This document shows, in pieces, positions 37,444-47,460 of a DNA stretch of 64,000 nt (the first letter of the stretch is position 1; the number at the start of each line of letters is the position of its first letter). Source of the DNA: Gammaproteobacteria bacterium (GTDB lineage Bacteria > Pseudomonadota > Gammaproteobacteria > Natronospirales > REEB76); assembly GCA_027315405.1 (NCBI GenBank), contig DAHUYB010000093.1, positions 1 through 64,000 on the forward strand, in the 5' to 3' direction. The notes under the pieces were generated by a model. The model was given only the letters and a program-made list of their open reading frames with translations, ran no database searches and was not told where the DNA came from. The position numbers and the translations under genes were made by a program.

Positions 37444-37899
37444 TTGTTCCGTGGCGTAAATAACCTGACGCTGGATGCCAAAGGGCGGCTGGCTGTCCCA
37501 GCGCGTTACCGCGAGCATCTGACGGAACTTTGTAATGGCCAGATCGTGGTCACGATTGACCGCGGTTATTACCTGCTCATTTATCCCCTGCCTACTTGGG
37601 AAGAGATCGAACACAAGCTTGTGAACTTGCCCAGCCTGCATCCGCAGGTGCGCGAATTGCAGCGGCTGCTGGTCGGCCACGCCTCCGAGGTCAACATGGA
37701 TAGTCATGGCCGGGTGCTGTTGCCGCCGGAACTCCGCGAGTTTGCCCGGCTGGAGCGCGACGTGGTGTTGCTCGGCCTCATGAACAAATTCGAGTTGTGG
37801 GACAAGGCTACGTGGGATGCCCGGCGTGAGCATAGCCTCGCGGGAGACCACGGTGCCGGTGGCGGTTTGCCGGAGGAGCTGTCCAGGCTTTCATTGTGA
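37444..37899 (+). CDS. mraZ: Transcriptional regulator MraZ
   Basis: 151 residues with two swapped-hairpin AbrB-like domains: NLTLDAKGRLAVPARYRE (about 7-24) and EVNMDSHGRVLLPPELREFA (about 82-101); both carry the DxxGR motif of the family. MraZ forms rings and represses its own promoter. The start is a TTG at 37444 behind GGGGTGGG. The stop overlaps rsmH as GTGA. First gene of the division and cell-wall cluster. Confidence 0.95.
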   Translation: MFRGVNNLTLDAKGRLAVPARYREHLTELCNGQIVVTIDRGYYLLIYPLPTWEEIEHKLVNLPSLHPQVRELQRLLVGHASEVNMDSHGRVLLPPELREFARLERDVVLLGLMNKFELWDKATWDARREHSLAGDHGAGGGLPEELSRLSL

Positions 37900-38840
37900 G
37901 CGACATGCTTGCCGGGAATAACCATCGGCCGGTGTTGTTGCAGGCAGCGCTGCAAGGACTTGCGGTACGGCCCGGGGGTGTGTACGTGGACGGCACCTAC
38001 GGGCGCGGTGGGCACAGTCGCGAAATTCTCGCGCGGCTCGGGCCGACAGGGCGATTGATCGCCATTGATCGCGATCCGGAAGCGGTAACGGCCGCCCAGG
38101 TCGAATGGATGGATGATCGGCGGTTTGCAATATATAGAGGTGCGTTTTCCATGCTGGAACGGATTGCGCAGCAAACAGATATGGCGGGACGAGTGAACGG
38201 CGTGCTGCTGGATCTGGGCGTGTCATCCACGCAACTCGATGATCCGCGGCGTGGTTTCAGCTTTCTCCACAATGGTCCCCTTGACATGCGCATGGATCCG
38301 GATACCGGCGAGAGCCTTGCCGAATGGCTTAACCGTGCCGCTGAAAATGAAATCGCAGATGCCATTTATCAATTTGGGGAAGAACGTTTTGCCAAACGTA
38401 TCGCCCGCGCCATAGTTGCAGCCCGCGCTACGGCGCTGATTACCACTACCGTGCGGCTTGCGACCATCGTGAGCGCCGCCATCCCGACCCGTGAGCGCAA
38501 CCGGCATCCGGCCACGCGCACGTTCCAGGCCTTGCGCATCTTCATCAATCGCGAGCTGGATGAACTCAGTGCGTGTCTCGATCAATGCCTGCGGATACTG
38601 ACGCCGGGAGGGCGCCTTGCGGTCATCAGTTTCCATTCCCTCGAAGACCGCCTGGTGAAACGTTTTATTCGGACACATTCCCGGGAAGCACCGCCGGACC
38701 CGCGGGCACCCTGGCTGCGGTCAACAACGGTTCCCCTGTTGCGGGCCATAGGTAAGGCAGTCCATCCGGGTGCCGCAGAAATCGCTGCCAACGCACGCGC
38801 GCGCAGTGCGGTACTACGGGTCGCGGAGCGCCTGACGTGA
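37896..38840 (+). CDS. rsmH: 16S rRNA (cytosine-1402 N4)-methyltransferase RsmH
   Basis: 314 residues: HRPVLLQAALQGLAVRPGGVYVDGTYGRGGHSREIL is the SAM-binding opening, VNGVLLDLGVSSTQLDDPRRGFSF and GGRLAVISFHSLEDRLVKRF are family signatures. It methylates N4 of C1402 in 16S rRNA. GTG start overlaps the mraZ stop; the stop overlaps ftsL as GTGA. Confidence 0.96.
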   Translation: MSDMLAGNNHRPVLLQAALQGLAVRPGGVYVDGTYGRGGHSREILARLGPTGRLIAIDRDPEAVTAAQVEWMDDRRFAIYRGAFSMLERIAQQTDMAGRVNGVLLDLGVSSTQLDDPRRGFSFLHNGPLDMRMDPDTGESLAEWLNRAAENEIADAIYQFGEERFAKRIARAIVAARATALITTTVRLATIVSAAIPTRERNRHPATRTFQALRIFINRELDELSACLDQCLRILTPGGRLAVISFHSLEDRLVKRFIRTHSREAPPDPRAPWLRSTTVPLLRAIGKAVHPGAAEIAANARARSAVLRVAERLT

Positions 38841-39106
38841 AGCTCACCCGTACCGTGGTGGCATTGCTGATCGCGGCGGTTTTTCTGAGCGCGCTCGCGG
38901 TCATAGACGCGCGCCACGAAAACCGTTTGCTGTTCGCGCAGTTGCAACAACTGCGCCAGCAGCGTGACCAGATCAACATCGAATGGGGGCAATTGTTGCT
39001 GGAACAGAGCACTTGGTCCACCCATGCGCGCATCGAACAGATGGCGACCCAGAAGCTGGATATGGAAATGCCAATGCATCCCGAGATCGTGGTGGTGTAT
39101 CCATGA
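38837..39106 (+). CDS. ftsL: Cell division protein FtsL
   Basis: 89 residues: a membrane helix (VVALLIAAVFLSALAVID) followed by a periplasmic coiled coil (RHENRLLFAQLQQLRQQRDQINIEWGQLLLEQ). It forms the FtsQLB complex that activates FtsWI. Small size and position before ftsI are standard. Starts with GTG overlapping rsmH; the stop overlaps the ftsI ATG. Confidence 0.92.
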   Translation: MKLTRTVVALLIAAVFLSALAVIDARHENRLLFAQLQQLRQQRDQINIEWGQLLLEQSTWSTHARIEQMATQKLDMEMPMHPEIVVVYP

Positions 39107-40821
39107 ACCGCGACGTTGAGGACACTTCCTGGAGCTGGCGCAGCATGCTTGTGCTGGGGGTGTTCACACTGGCGGCGATTGCACTGCTGGGCCGGCTGGT
39201 GTATTTGCAGATGTTCGACAACCAGTTTTTGCAGGATCAGGGCAAAGAACGTCATCTGCGCGTAGTTCAGATCCCGGCTCACCGCGGCATGATTCTCGAC
39301 CGCAACGGTCAGCCGCTGGCAGTAAGCACGCCGGTGGACTCCATCTGGATGAATCCCCAAGAAATCTCCGCTGTGCCTGGCCGTATTCCCCAATTGGCTC
39401 ACGCGCTTGGCATGCGCAGCCATGATGTCATGAATCTGTTGCGTCAGAACCATGATAAGCAATTCGTGTACCTGGTGCGTGATCTGGACCCCTACGCGGC
39501 GCACAAAGTGATAGCGCTTAATATTCCCGGTATCTACACCCAGCGCGAATACCGCCGTTATTACCCCGCCGGCGAAGTAGCCGCCCAGGTTTTGGGTTTC
39601 ACCAACGTGGATGACGTGGGCCAGGAAGGTCTGGAGCTCGCTTATAACGACTGGTTGCACGGCATTCCCGGTGCCGAGCGCGTCATCGTGGATCGCTACG
39701 GGCGTTCGGTGCAGGACGTGGAAAGCCTGCGCGCACCGCGGCCCGGCAAGGATTTGGTCGCCAGCATTGATTTACGCGTGCAATACCTCGCTTATCGCGC
39801 CCTCAAACAGGCGGTGCTGGAGCAGGGCGCCCAGTCCGGTTCCATTATCGTCATGGATGCCAAGACGGGTGAAGTGCTGGCCATGGCCGACCAGCCGTCT
39901 TTCAATCCCAATAACCGCGGCGATTACCAGGCGGGTGCTTACCGCAACCGCGCAGTCACCGATCAGTTCGAACCCGGGTCGAGCATGAAGCCGTTTACCA
40001 TCGTGGCGGCATTACTTTCGGGCCGCTATACCCCCAATACCGTCATCAATACCACGCCGGGTTTTTACAAGGTGGCGGGCTACACCATTCGTGACGACAA
40101 CGACTACGGTGCCATCAATCTCACCACGATTTTGGAAAAATCCAGTAATGTGGGGGCCAGCAAAATTGCCTTGTCGCTTAACCCGGAACTGCTGTGGGAC
40201 ACACTTGCGGCCTTTGGCTTTGGCCGTAGTAGCGGTAGCGGTTTCCCGGGCGAAGTCACCGGTTCGCTGCCGAATTACCGCGACTGGTCCGTGGCGCGCC
40301 AAGCCACCATCTCGTACGGTTACGGTGTCGCGGTTACCGCGCTGCAACTGGCGGATGCCTACGACATCATTGGCGACAACGGTGTGAGTATGCCGCCGAG
40401 TTTTGTGCGTCTGGACGCGCCGCCGGTGGGGCAGCAGGTGATCCCCGCTGCGGTGACCGTGACCTTGCGCCGCATGCTCGAGACCGTGGTTTCCAATGAA
40501 GGTACCGGCAAGCTCGCGGGCGTCGCTGGCTATCACGTGGCGGGTAAAACCGGGACCGCGCATATCGCCCAGAATGGTGGCTATTCAAGCAGCGATTATT
40601 ACTCAGTGTTCGCCGGTATCGCGCCAGCCACTGATCCGCGGCTGGTGACCGTGGTGGTGATCCGCGGACCGAGCCACGGTCAGTACTACGCCGCGACCGT
40701 GGCAGCGCCGGTATTCGCGCGCGTCATGACTGGCGCGCTCCGACTCCTGGATATTCCGCCGGATGATTTGAGCAATTTCACCACCACTGCGTATGTGGTG
40801 AAACTGGGGCATGCTTCGTGA
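39103..40821 (+). CDS. ftsI: Peptidoglycan transpeptidase FtsI (PBP3)
   Basis: 572 residues. N-terminal membrane anchor (about 18-40), non-catalytic pedestal (RGMILDRNGQPLAVSTPVDSIWMNP), then the transpeptidase domain with SSMK at 293-296 (nucleophile Ser 293), SSN at 347-349 and KTGT at 482-485. It crosslinks septal peptidoglycan with FtsW. The ATG at 39103 overlaps the ftsL stop; longer in-frame readings cross ftsL and are rejected. Confidence 0.96.
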   Translation: MNRDVEDTSWSWRSMLVLGVFTLAAIALLGRLVYLQMFDNQFLQDQGKERHLRVVQIPAHRGMILDRNGQPLAVSTPVDSIWMNPQEISAVPGRIPQLAHALGMRSHDVMNLLRQNHDKQFVYLVRDLDPYAAHKVIALNIPGIYTQREYRRYYPAGEVAAQVLGFTNVDDVGQEGLELAYNDWLHGIPGAERVIVDRYGRSVQDVESLRAPRPGKDLVASIDLRVQYLAYRALKQAVLEQGAQSGSIIVMDAKTGEVLAMADQPSFNPNNRGDYQAGAYRNRAVTDQFEPGSSMKPFTIVAALLSGRYTPNTVINTTPGFYKVAGYTIRDDNDYGAINLTTILEKSSNVGASKIALSLNPELLWDTLAAFGFGRSSGSGFPGEVTGSLPNYRDWSVARQATISYGYGVAVTALQLADAYDIIGDNGVSMPPSFVRLDAPPVGQQVIPAAVTVTLRRMLETVVSNEGTGKLAGVAGYHVAGKTGTAHIAQNGGYSSSDYYSVFAGIAPATDPRLVTVVVIRGPSHGQYYAATVAAPVFARVMTGALRLLDIPPDDLSNFTTTAYVVKLGHAS

Positions 40822-42332
40822 CGGCTCAAGCCCAGCACCTGGGCGGAGTGAGCCTGGCGGAGATCCTGCGGGGTAACGCGGAGATCCCAGCGGGCCGCGA
40901 TCTGAAACTGCAGGGCCTCGCTCTCGACAGTCGCGCCGTACACCCCGGATATCTTTTTCTGGCCTGCCGCGGTCACCATCATCACGGCCTTCAGCATCTT
41001 GCCGATGCGCGCGCGCGCGGCGCGCTAGCGGTGGCTTACGATCCCGAAGGGGCGCTGGACTATCTGCCGACGCTCAAGGGGCTGCCGGCCTTCGCGGTCC
41101 GTAATCTGGAACAGCATGCCGGTTTCATGGCCGCGCGTTTCTATGGTGATCCGTCCGCGTCGCAACAAGTGGCGGCAGTAACCGGTACCAATGGCAAGAC
41201 TTCCGTGAGCCTAATCACCGCCCAAGCACTCACGGAACTTGGCAAATCCTGCGGTGTGCTGGGGACGCTCGGCTACGGTCTGTATGGCAAGCTGGAAAAC
41301 CCTACGCATACCACGCCGGACGCCGTCAGTGTGCAGCAATGGCTGGCGGCTTTCCGTGATCGCGGCATACGGCACGTCAGTATGGAGGCATCCAGCCATG
41401 CGCTTGATCAGGGCCGCTTGTCAGGCGTGCATGTCGGCGTAGCTGTGTTCACCAATCTTACCCGTGATCATCTGGACTATCACGTCAACATGGAGAGTTA
41501 CGCTGCCGCCAAACACCGGCTATTCGAAATGCCGGGCCTGAAACAGGCGGTAATCAATCTGGATGACGCTTTCGGTCAGGAGTTATCACGCAGTTTGCCG
41601 GATAGTGTTGATGGCATCGGCTATACCCTCGAATCCACGCGTATTCACAATGGCAAGATACTGCGTGCTACGAACGTGCTATTGCATTCCGGCGGAATGG
41701 GATTTGACGTGGAAGGCGATTTTGGTACCGGACATATTGATTGCCGCCTGCTCGGTGATTTCAACGTGCACAACCTGTTGGCGGTGCTGGGCGTATTGCT
41801 GGCGCTGGATATTTCATTTGTTGATGCGCTGCGTGTACTCGGGAGCGCACGCACAGTCCCGGGCCGCATGGAATGTTTCAGTAGTATCCGGATGCCGCTG
41901 GTGGTGGTGGATTATGCGCATACACCGGATGCCTTGGAAAAGGCGCTGACTGCGGTACGCGCCCACTGCCGTGGGCAGGTGTGGTGCGTATTCGGCTGCG
42001 GCGGCGAGCGTGACCGCGGCAAGCGGCCACTGATGGGGGCAATCGCCGCACGACTTGCGGATCGCGTGATTCTGACCGATGACAATCCGCGTCACCAGGA
42101 CGGCGACGCCATTATCACTGAAATTATGGCCGGTATCGGTGATCGCAGCCGGGTGCAGGTGCAGCGCAACCGTGCCCAGGCCCTGGCGCAGGCGATTAAT
42201 GCCGCGAGCCCGGACGACGTGGTGCTGGTGGCTGGCAAAGGGCACGAATCCTACCAAATTGTCGGTGACCACCCATTACCTTACAGCGACCGCGACACAG
42301 TGGCGGCGCTGTTCAAGGGGGCGCAGGCATGA
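40818..42332 (+). CDS. murE: UDP-MurNAc-tripeptide synthetase MurE
   Basis: 504 residues. The ATP-binding motif VTGTNGKTSVSLI is near residue 121; SMEASSHALDQGR and VVDYAHTPDALEKAL are Mur-ligase signatures. The C-terminal DNPR within LTDDNPRHQD marks addition of meso-diaminopimelate rather than lysine. GTG start overlaps the ftsI stop; the stop overlaps murF as ATGA. Confidence 0.96.
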   Translation: MTAQAQHLGGVSLAEILRGNAEIPAGRDLKLQGLALDSRAVHPGYLFLACRGHHHHGLQHLADARARGALAVAYDPEGALDYLPTLKGLPAFAVRNLEQHAGFMAARFYGDPSASQQVAAVTGTNGKTSVSLITAQALTELGKSCGVLGTLGYGLYGKLENPTHTTPDAVSVQQWLAAFRDRGIRHVSMEASSHALDQGRLSGVHVGVAVFTNLTRDHLDYHVNMESYAAAKHRLFEMPGLKQAVINLDDAFGQELSRSLPDSVDGIGYTLESTRIHNGKILRATNVLLHSGGMGFDVEGDFGTGHIDCRLLGDFNVHNLLAVLGVLLALDISFVDALRVLGSARTVPGRMECFSSIRMPLVVVDYAHTPDALEKALTAVRAHCRGQVWCVFGCGGERDRGKRPLMGAIAARLADRVILTDDNPRHQDGDAIITEIMAGIGDRSRVQVQRNRAQALAQAINAASPDDVVLVAGKGHESYQIVGDHPLPYSDRDTVAALFKGAQA

Positions 42333-43711
42333 GCGTGCGCCGGCTTTCGGAGGTGGCCGCGGCGACCGGCGGCAGGCTGGTGGGACCTGATTGCGAATTC
42401 CTGCGGGTCGGCAGTGATACGCGCAAGCTCATGGCCGGCGAATTGTTCGTGGCTTTGCGCGGACCGAATTATAACGGCCACGAATTTGTGATGCAGGCCG
42501 AAAAACTCGGTGCCAGCGGCGCATTGGTTGAACATCCGATACTTTGTCATCTACCGCAAGTGGTGGTGCGGGATACGCGCCGGGCTCTGGGTGCGTATGC
42601 GGCCCATTGGCGTGCGCAGTTCAGCATTCCGGTGATTGGCGTCACCGGTTCTAACGGCAAGACCACGGTCAAGGAAATGATCGCCAGTATTCTGCGCCGC
42701 CGCCGCATCACGCTCGCTACCCGCGGCAACCTCAATAACGACATCGGCGTACCACTGACCCTGCTGGAACTGAACGAGAAGCACCGCGCCGCCATCATCG
42801 AAATGGGCACCAACCATCCCGGAGAAATAGCTTATCTGGCGTCTGTGATTTCCGCCAATGTGGGTGTGATAACTAATGCCGGCGCGGCTCATCTGGAGGC
42901 GCTCGGTAGCATTCAGGGTGTGGCTCTGGAAAAAGGCGCACTGTACGCCGGTTTGCGCACCAACGGCGTCGCGATCATCAATGCGGATGACGTGTACGCA
43001 TCAGTATGGCGGGAAATGGCCGGCCGGCGCGCACAGCGTAGTTTCGGTCTGACTGAACTCGCGGATTTTCATCCACAATCCGATTCGCTCAAACAATTGC
43101 CCACCGGCGTGTGGGCTTTCCGGCTGGTATCGCCCGCGGGTGAGGCAAGCATTCAGTTATCGTTACCTGGCCGGCATAACGTGATAAATGCCCTGGCCGC
43201 CGCCGCTGCTGCTAGTGCCGCCGGAGCCAGCCTTGACGATGTCATGAGTGGACTCGCCAACATCCCGGTCATCGGCGGCCGCTTGATTGTGCTGCCGGGC
43301 GCCCGCGGTTGCCGTCTGATAGACGATAGCTACAACGCCAATCCTCAATCTTTGAAGACCGCCATGGAATTCGCCCTGAGTCTGGGCGATCCGGTATGGC
43401 TGGCGCTTGGGGATATGGCTGAACTGGGCGAGAGTGCTGCCGCACTGCATGCCGATTGCGGCGAGCTCGCGCGCCTGCTGGGTATTGCACGCCTGTTCAG
43501 TTTCGGCAGCCTGGGTCTGCATGCGACCGAGCACTTTGGCCAAGGCGCGGAGCATTTTGTAGATCGGGAAGCCTTGATTGCTTCATTACGCAGCAGTCTG
43601 CGTCCGGGAATCACGTTGCTCATCAAAGGCTCGCGTAGCATGCGCATGGAGCGCGTGGTGGAAGCCTTGCGTGCACCACAGGTGGTCGGCAAGACTTCGG
43701 GGGATAGCTGA
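42329..43711 (+). CDS. murF: UDP-MurNAc-tripeptide D-Ala-D-Ala ligase MurF
   Basis: 460 residues. ATP site VTGSNGKTTVKEMIAS near 109; IIEMGTNHPGEIAYL, ITNAGAAHLEALGS and LIDDSYNANPQSLKTA are typical. It adds D-alanyl-D-alanine to the tripeptide precursor. The dipeptide maker Ddl is missing from this cluster, so it must be coded elsewhere. Three bases separate its stop from mraY. Confidence 0.96.
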   Translation: MSVRRLSEVAAATGGRLVGPDCEFLRVGSDTRKLMAGELFVALRGPNYNGHEFVMQAEKLGASGALVEHPILCHLPQVVVRDTRRALGAYAAHWRAQFSIPVIGVTGSNGKTTVKEMIASILRRRRITLATRGNLNNDIGVPLTLLELNEKHRAAIIEMGTNHPGEIAYLASVISANVGVITNAGAAHLEALGSIQGVALEKGALYAGLRTNGVAIINADDVYASVWREMAGRRAQRSFGLTELADFHPQSDSLKQLPTGVWAFRLVSPAGEASIQLSLPGRHNVINALAAAAAASAAGASLDDVMSGLANIPVIGGRLIVLPGARGCRLIDDSYNANPQSLKTAMEFALSLGDPVWLALGDMAELGESAAALHADCGELARLLGIARLFSFGSLGLHATEHFGQGAEHFVDREALIASLRSSLRPGITLLIKGSRSMRMERVVEALRAPQVVGKTSGDS

Positions 43712-43714
43712 ATC

Positions 43715-44797
43715 ATGCTGTTATTCCTCACCGAATACCTGACGCGTTATGACTCTGCGTTTCACGTATTCTCCTATCTTACCTTCCGTGCCATCCTCGG
43801 TGTGCTTACCGCCTTGCTGCTGTCATTTCTCACCGGACCTAGCATGATCCGGCGGTTGAGTTCCCGTCAGATTGGCCAGAGCGTGCGTAACGACGGACCA
43901 CAGTCACATCTTGCCAAGGCAGGTACGCCGACCATGGGCGGTACCCTGATCCTTGTCACCATCATCATCACCGCATTGTTATGGTCGGATCTGCGCAATC
44001 GCTATGTATGGGTATTGATCGGTGTCACCGTGGCGTTCGGTCTCATCGGTTTCGCCGACGATTACAGGAAACTGGTATTACGCAATTCCAAGGGGCTGTC
44101 GGCCGGTGGCAAGTATTTTCTGCAGTCTCTCGTGGGTCTGGCGGCGGCGGTGGCCTTATATATCAGTCATCGTGATGCTACCGAGATCGAATACATTGTG
44201 CCCTTGCTGAAGCACGTCTCGGTGAGCTTCGGCGGGTTCTTCATCCTTATCACCTATTTTGTGGTGGTTGGTATGAGCAATGCGGTGAACCTCACCGATG
44301 GCCTGGACGGGCTCGCCATCATGCCGGCGGTGATGGTGGGCGGTGCACTGGGTGTATTTGGCTATGCTTCCGGCAATTTCAATTTTGCTCACTACCTTAC
44401 TATCCCGTATCTGCCCGGTACCGGCGAGATTGTCGTTTACTGCGGCGCGCTGGTCGGCGCCGGACTCGGGTTCCTGTGGTTCAACGCCTATCCGGCGCAG
44501 GTGTTCATGGGCGATGTCGGTGCGCTGGCTCTGGGCGCTGCCCTTGGTACTTTGGGGGTGATCGTGCGCCAGGAAATCGTGCTGTTCATCATGGGCGGTG
44601 TGTTTGTCATGGAGACGGTTTCCGTCATCTTGCAGGTGGGTTCCTTCAAGCTCACCGGCCGGCGGCTTTTCCGTATGGCGCCGTTGCATCATCACTTTGA
44701 ATTGAAAGGCTGGCCGGAGCCGCGCGTTATCGTGCGCTTCTGGATCATCACGGTGATCCTGGTTCTCATCGGCCTGTCCACACTCAAGGTGCGCTGA
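43715..44797 (+). CDS. mraY: Phospho-MurNAc-pentapeptide translocase MraY
   Basis: 360 residues, about ten membrane helices. Catalytic motifs: [10 protein letters not shown] (Asp-Asp), [13 protein letters not shown], and the C-terminal [15 protein letters not shown] His cluster. It moves phospho-MurNAc-pentapeptide to undecaprenyl phosphate, giving lipid I in the inner membrane. Starts three bases after murF. Confidence 0.97.
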   Translation: MLLFLTEYLTRYDSAFHVFSYLTFRAILGVLTALLLSFLTGPSMIRRLSSRQIGQSVRNDGPQSHLAKAGTPTMGGTLILVTIIITALLWSDLRNRYVWVLIGVTVAFGLIGFADDYRKLVLRNSKGLSAGGKYFLQSLVGLAAAVALYISHRDATEIEYIVPLLKHVSVSFGGFFILITYFVVVGMSNAVNLTDGLDGLAIMPAVMVGGALGVFGYASGNFNFAHYLTIPYLPGTGEIVVYCGALVGAGLGFLWFNAYPAQVFMGDVGALALGAALGTLGVIVRQEIVLFIMGGVFVMETVSVILQVGSFKLTGRRLFRMAPLHHHFELKGWPEPRVIVRFWIITVILVLIGLSTLKVR

Positions 44798-44806
44798 GGA
44801 AAACGC

Positions 44807-46150
44807 ATGCAGATGCCGCAGCACCGCCCCCGGACACTTATCATCGGCCTCGGTAAGACCGGGTTGTCGTGTGCACGCTTCCTGGCGGGTCATGGCGTGG
44901 AGGTGGCGGTCACCGACAACCGCGAGCGGCCGCCGGGACTCAAAGAGCTGCGCAACATGGTTCCGGATGCGGCAGTGTTTGTCGGTGGTTTTTCCGAGGA
45001 GGCGCTTAAACGTGCAGACCAGGTGGTGCTTTCACCGGGCATCGCGCTGGCCACGCCGTTTATCGCCAAGGCGCGGAGTTTGGGTCTGCCGGTATTCGGC
45101 GATATCGAGTTGTTCGCGCGCCAGACCCATGCGCCGGTAGTGGCCATCACCGGTTCCAACGGCAAGAGCACAGTCACCACGCTGCTGGGACGCATGTCGG
45201 AACAAGCCGGCATCGACGTGCGCGTGGGCGGCAATCTCGGCACGCCGGCTTTGGACTTGATTCAGGATAAGGAACCGCAGCTGTATGTACTGGAATTGTC
45301 CAGCTTCCAGCTCGAAGTCACCGCTTCACTACAGTGCGTGGCGGCGACGGTGCTCAACGTCTCACCGGATCATCTGGATCGTTACGCCGCACTGGCGGAT
45401 TACGCCGCCGCCAAAGCGCGGATTTTTAATCACTGCGACGTGGCGGTGGTGAACCGCGACGATGCCCGGGTGCGCGCCATGCCGAAACCCGGGCAAAAGC
45501 ACTTGAGCTTCGGCCTACAAGCAGCGGACGCTGGTAACTATGGTTTGGTCATCCACGGCGGCGAACGCTGGCTGGCGCGGGGTGCGGAGAGGTTGTTGCG
45601 CGCGGAGGAGTTACGCATACGTGGCGATCACAATCTGGCGAATGCGCTGGCGGCGCTGGCGCTGGGTGAAGCGGCAGGTTTGCCCAGAGCAGCCATGCTG
45701 ACCGCACTCAAGGAGTTCGGCGGCTTGCCGCATCGCATGCAGCATGTGGCAGCGGTCCGCGGCGTGAGCTATTACGATGATTCTAAGGGCACAAACGTGG
45801 GCGCAACGCTGGCGGCGGTTTCGGGTTTATCGGGACCGCTGGTATTGATTGCCGGCGGTGACGGCAAGCAGCAGGATTTTTCACCATTGGTGGAAGCCTT
45901 GGCGGGTAAGACGCGTGCCGTGGTGCTGTTGGGAAAGGATGCGTCTGCGATCGCGGCCGTGCTCGCCGCGCGCTTGCCGGTGCAGCAGGTGAAAGACATG
46001 GAAGCGGCGGTGCAAGCTGCAGCTCAGCTCGCGCAGCCCGGCGATCTGGTACTGCTGTCACCCGCCTGCTCGAGTCTCGATATGTTCGACAACTTCGAAC
46101 ACCGTGGCCGGATATTCACACAAGCAGTGAGGAGAATCGCCGGTGGATGA
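44807..46150 (+). CDS. murD: UDP-MurNAc-L-Ala D-glutamate ligase MurD
   Basis: 447 residues. N-terminal Rossmann part (TLIIGLGKTGLSCARFLAGHG), ATP motif ITGSNGKSTVTTLLG near 114, and YDDSKGTNVGATLAA and LLSPACSSLDMFDNFEHRG in the C-terminal part. It adds D-glutamate to UDP-MurNAc-L-Ala. Overlaps ftsW by eight bases. Confidence 0.96.
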   Translation: MQMPQHRPRTLIIGLGKTGLSCARFLAGHGVEVAVTDNRERPPGLKELRNMVPDAAVFVGGFSEEALKRADQVVLSPGIALATPFIAKARSLGLPVFGDIELFARQTHAPVVAITGSNGKSTVTTLLGRMSEQAGIDVRVGGNLGTPALDLIQDKEPQLYVLELSSFQLEVTASLQCVAATVLNVSPDHLDRYAALADYAAAKARIFNHCDVAVVNRDDARVRAMPKPGQKHLSFGLQAADAGNYGLVIHGGERWLARGAERLLRAEELRIRGDHNLANALAALALGEAAGLPRAAMLTALKEFGGLPHRMQHVAAVRGVSYYDDSKGTNVGATLAAVSGLSGPLVLIAGGDGKQQDFSPLVEALAGKTRAVVLLGKDASAIAAVLAARLPVQQVKDMEAAVQAAAQLAQPGDLVLLSPACSSLDMFDNFEHRGRIFTQAVRRIAGG

Positions 46151-47309
46151 AGCGCAACCCATCGCTGGCGGTAAGCGCGTGCCGGCGCCGGACCGGCTGC
46201 TGTTGCTGACCGCGGCGGTGATTCTGGCCCTAGGCCTGGTGATGGTCGCGTCCGCGTCCATCACCCTGGCCGACAAGGTGACCGGCAATCCATTCTATTA
46301 CCTGGAGCGCCAGCTCGCGTACACGGTGATCGGCCTCGGTATTGGCATGGCCGCGTATTCGTTGCCTTTGTTCTGGTGGCAGCGCTCCAATTTTTTATTG
46401 TTGATCCTGGCACTGGGACTGCTGGCGGTCGTCTTGGTGCCGGGTATCGGACGGCATGTCAATGGCAGCATCCGTTGGGTGGTGATGGGTCCGTTTCACC
46501 TGCAGGTCTCGGAACCCGCACGTCTGCTTATCCTTATATACATTGCGGGTTATGGCGTGCGCCGGCACATGCAGCTGAGCACGCAATTCACGGGCTCTCT
46601 CAAGCCCATGCTGGTGATGGCGTTGGCGGCGCTACTGCTCTTGGCGGAACCAGATTTCGGCGCGGCCATGGTTTTGATCGCGGCGGCTATGGCCATGCTG
46701 TTTTTCAGCGGCGCGCGCCTGCGGGATTTCGCGATATTCGCAGTGCTGGGGGTGATCGGTTTCATTGTGCTGGCGGTGGCTTCGCCCTACCGGCTGGAAC
46801 GCATCACCGGTTTTCTGCACCCCTGGAGCCATCCTTTCGACAGCGGTTTCCAGCTCACCCAGTCGCTGATTGCCATCGGCCGTGGCGGATTCTTCGGGGT
46901 GGGTTTGGGCGAGAGCGTACAGAAACTTTTTTATCTACCGGAAGCACACACCGACTTTCTGTTTGCGGTATTGGCGGAAGAGTTGGGTTTGCTGGGTTGC
47001 CTCGCGGTCCTTGCGCTGTATTTCGTTTTCACCTGGCGCGCCATTGTCATTGCGCGGCAAGCGGCGAAGAAAGGCCGGATGTTCGGCGCCAATCTCGCCT
47101 TCGGCCTGGGTTTGTGGGTCGGGTTGCAGGCGTTCATCAACATGGGTGTCAACATGGGCTTGCTGCCTACCAAAGGTTTGACATTGCCGCTCATGAGCTA
47201 TGGCGGCAGCAGCCTGATTGTGGTGTGTGCCGCCATCGGTCTGATCCTGCGTGTGGACCGGGAAACCCATGTGAGACGCTTCTGGCTTGAACAGGAAACA
47301 GCGGCATGA
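46143..47309 (+). CDS. ftsW: Peptidoglycan glycosyltransferase FtsW
   Basis: 388 residues, ten membrane helices of the SEDS family. Typical motifs: VPGIGRHVNGSIRWVVMGPF, the conserved WSHPFDSGFQLTQSLIAIGRGGFFGVGLGES loop and PTKGLTLPLMSYGGSSLI near the end. It polymerises lipid II at the septum with FtsI. GTG start inside the end of murD. A short leader-like frame follows before murG. Confidence 0.96.
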   Translation: MDEAQPIAGGKRVPAPDRLLLLTAAVILALGLVMVASASITLADKVTGNPFYYLERQLAYTVIGLGIGMAAYSLPLFWWQRSNFLLLILALGLLAVVLVPGIGRHVNGSIRWVVMGPFHLQVSEPARLLILIYIAGYGVRRHMQLSTQFTGSLKPMLVMALAALLLLAEPDFGAAMVLIAAAMAMLFFSGARLRDFAIFAVLGVIGFIVLAVASPYRLERITGFLHPWSHPFDSGFQLTQSLIAIGRGGFFGVGLGESVQKLFYLPEAHTDFLFAVLAEELGLLGCLAVLALYFVFTWRAIVIARQAAKKGRMFGANLAFGLGLWVGLQAFINMGVNMGLLPTKGLTLPLMSYGGSSLIVVCAAIGLILRVDRETHVRRFWLEQETAA

Positions 47310-47319
47310 CGAGAGGCCA

Positions 47320-47460
47320 ATGAAAATCGTGATCGTGGCTGGAGGGCAAGCCGGAAACAGGCAAATGTCCAGTGGACATTCACCCCGACGAGCGCGAGGC
47401 AGGGTTGCCGAGCTGGTCAGCACATCAAGGACGGTTCTGTGGTCAACGAGAGGTATATGA
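47320..47460 (+). CDS. Short frame coupled to murG; decayed copy of the murG start
   Basis: 46-residue frame with ribosome site CGAGAGG. Its first codons read MKIVIVAGGQAG, close to [12 protein letters not shown] of murG, and its upstream ACGAGAGG repeats that of murG at 47447. The rest (RRARGRVAELVSTSR onward) does not look like MurG. The TGA at 47458-47460 overlaps the murG ATG as ATGA. I infer a local duplication of the murG 5' end; it may now act as a leader that couples murG translation, or be a relic. Confidence 0.5.
   Translation: MKIVIVAGGQAGNRQMSSGHSPRRARGRVAELVSTSRTVLWSTRGI

Noticed and set aside
46376-47290. 304-residue frame inside ftsW
   Set aside because: Out-of-frame shadow of a certain gene, with unnatural His/Arg/Gly composition.
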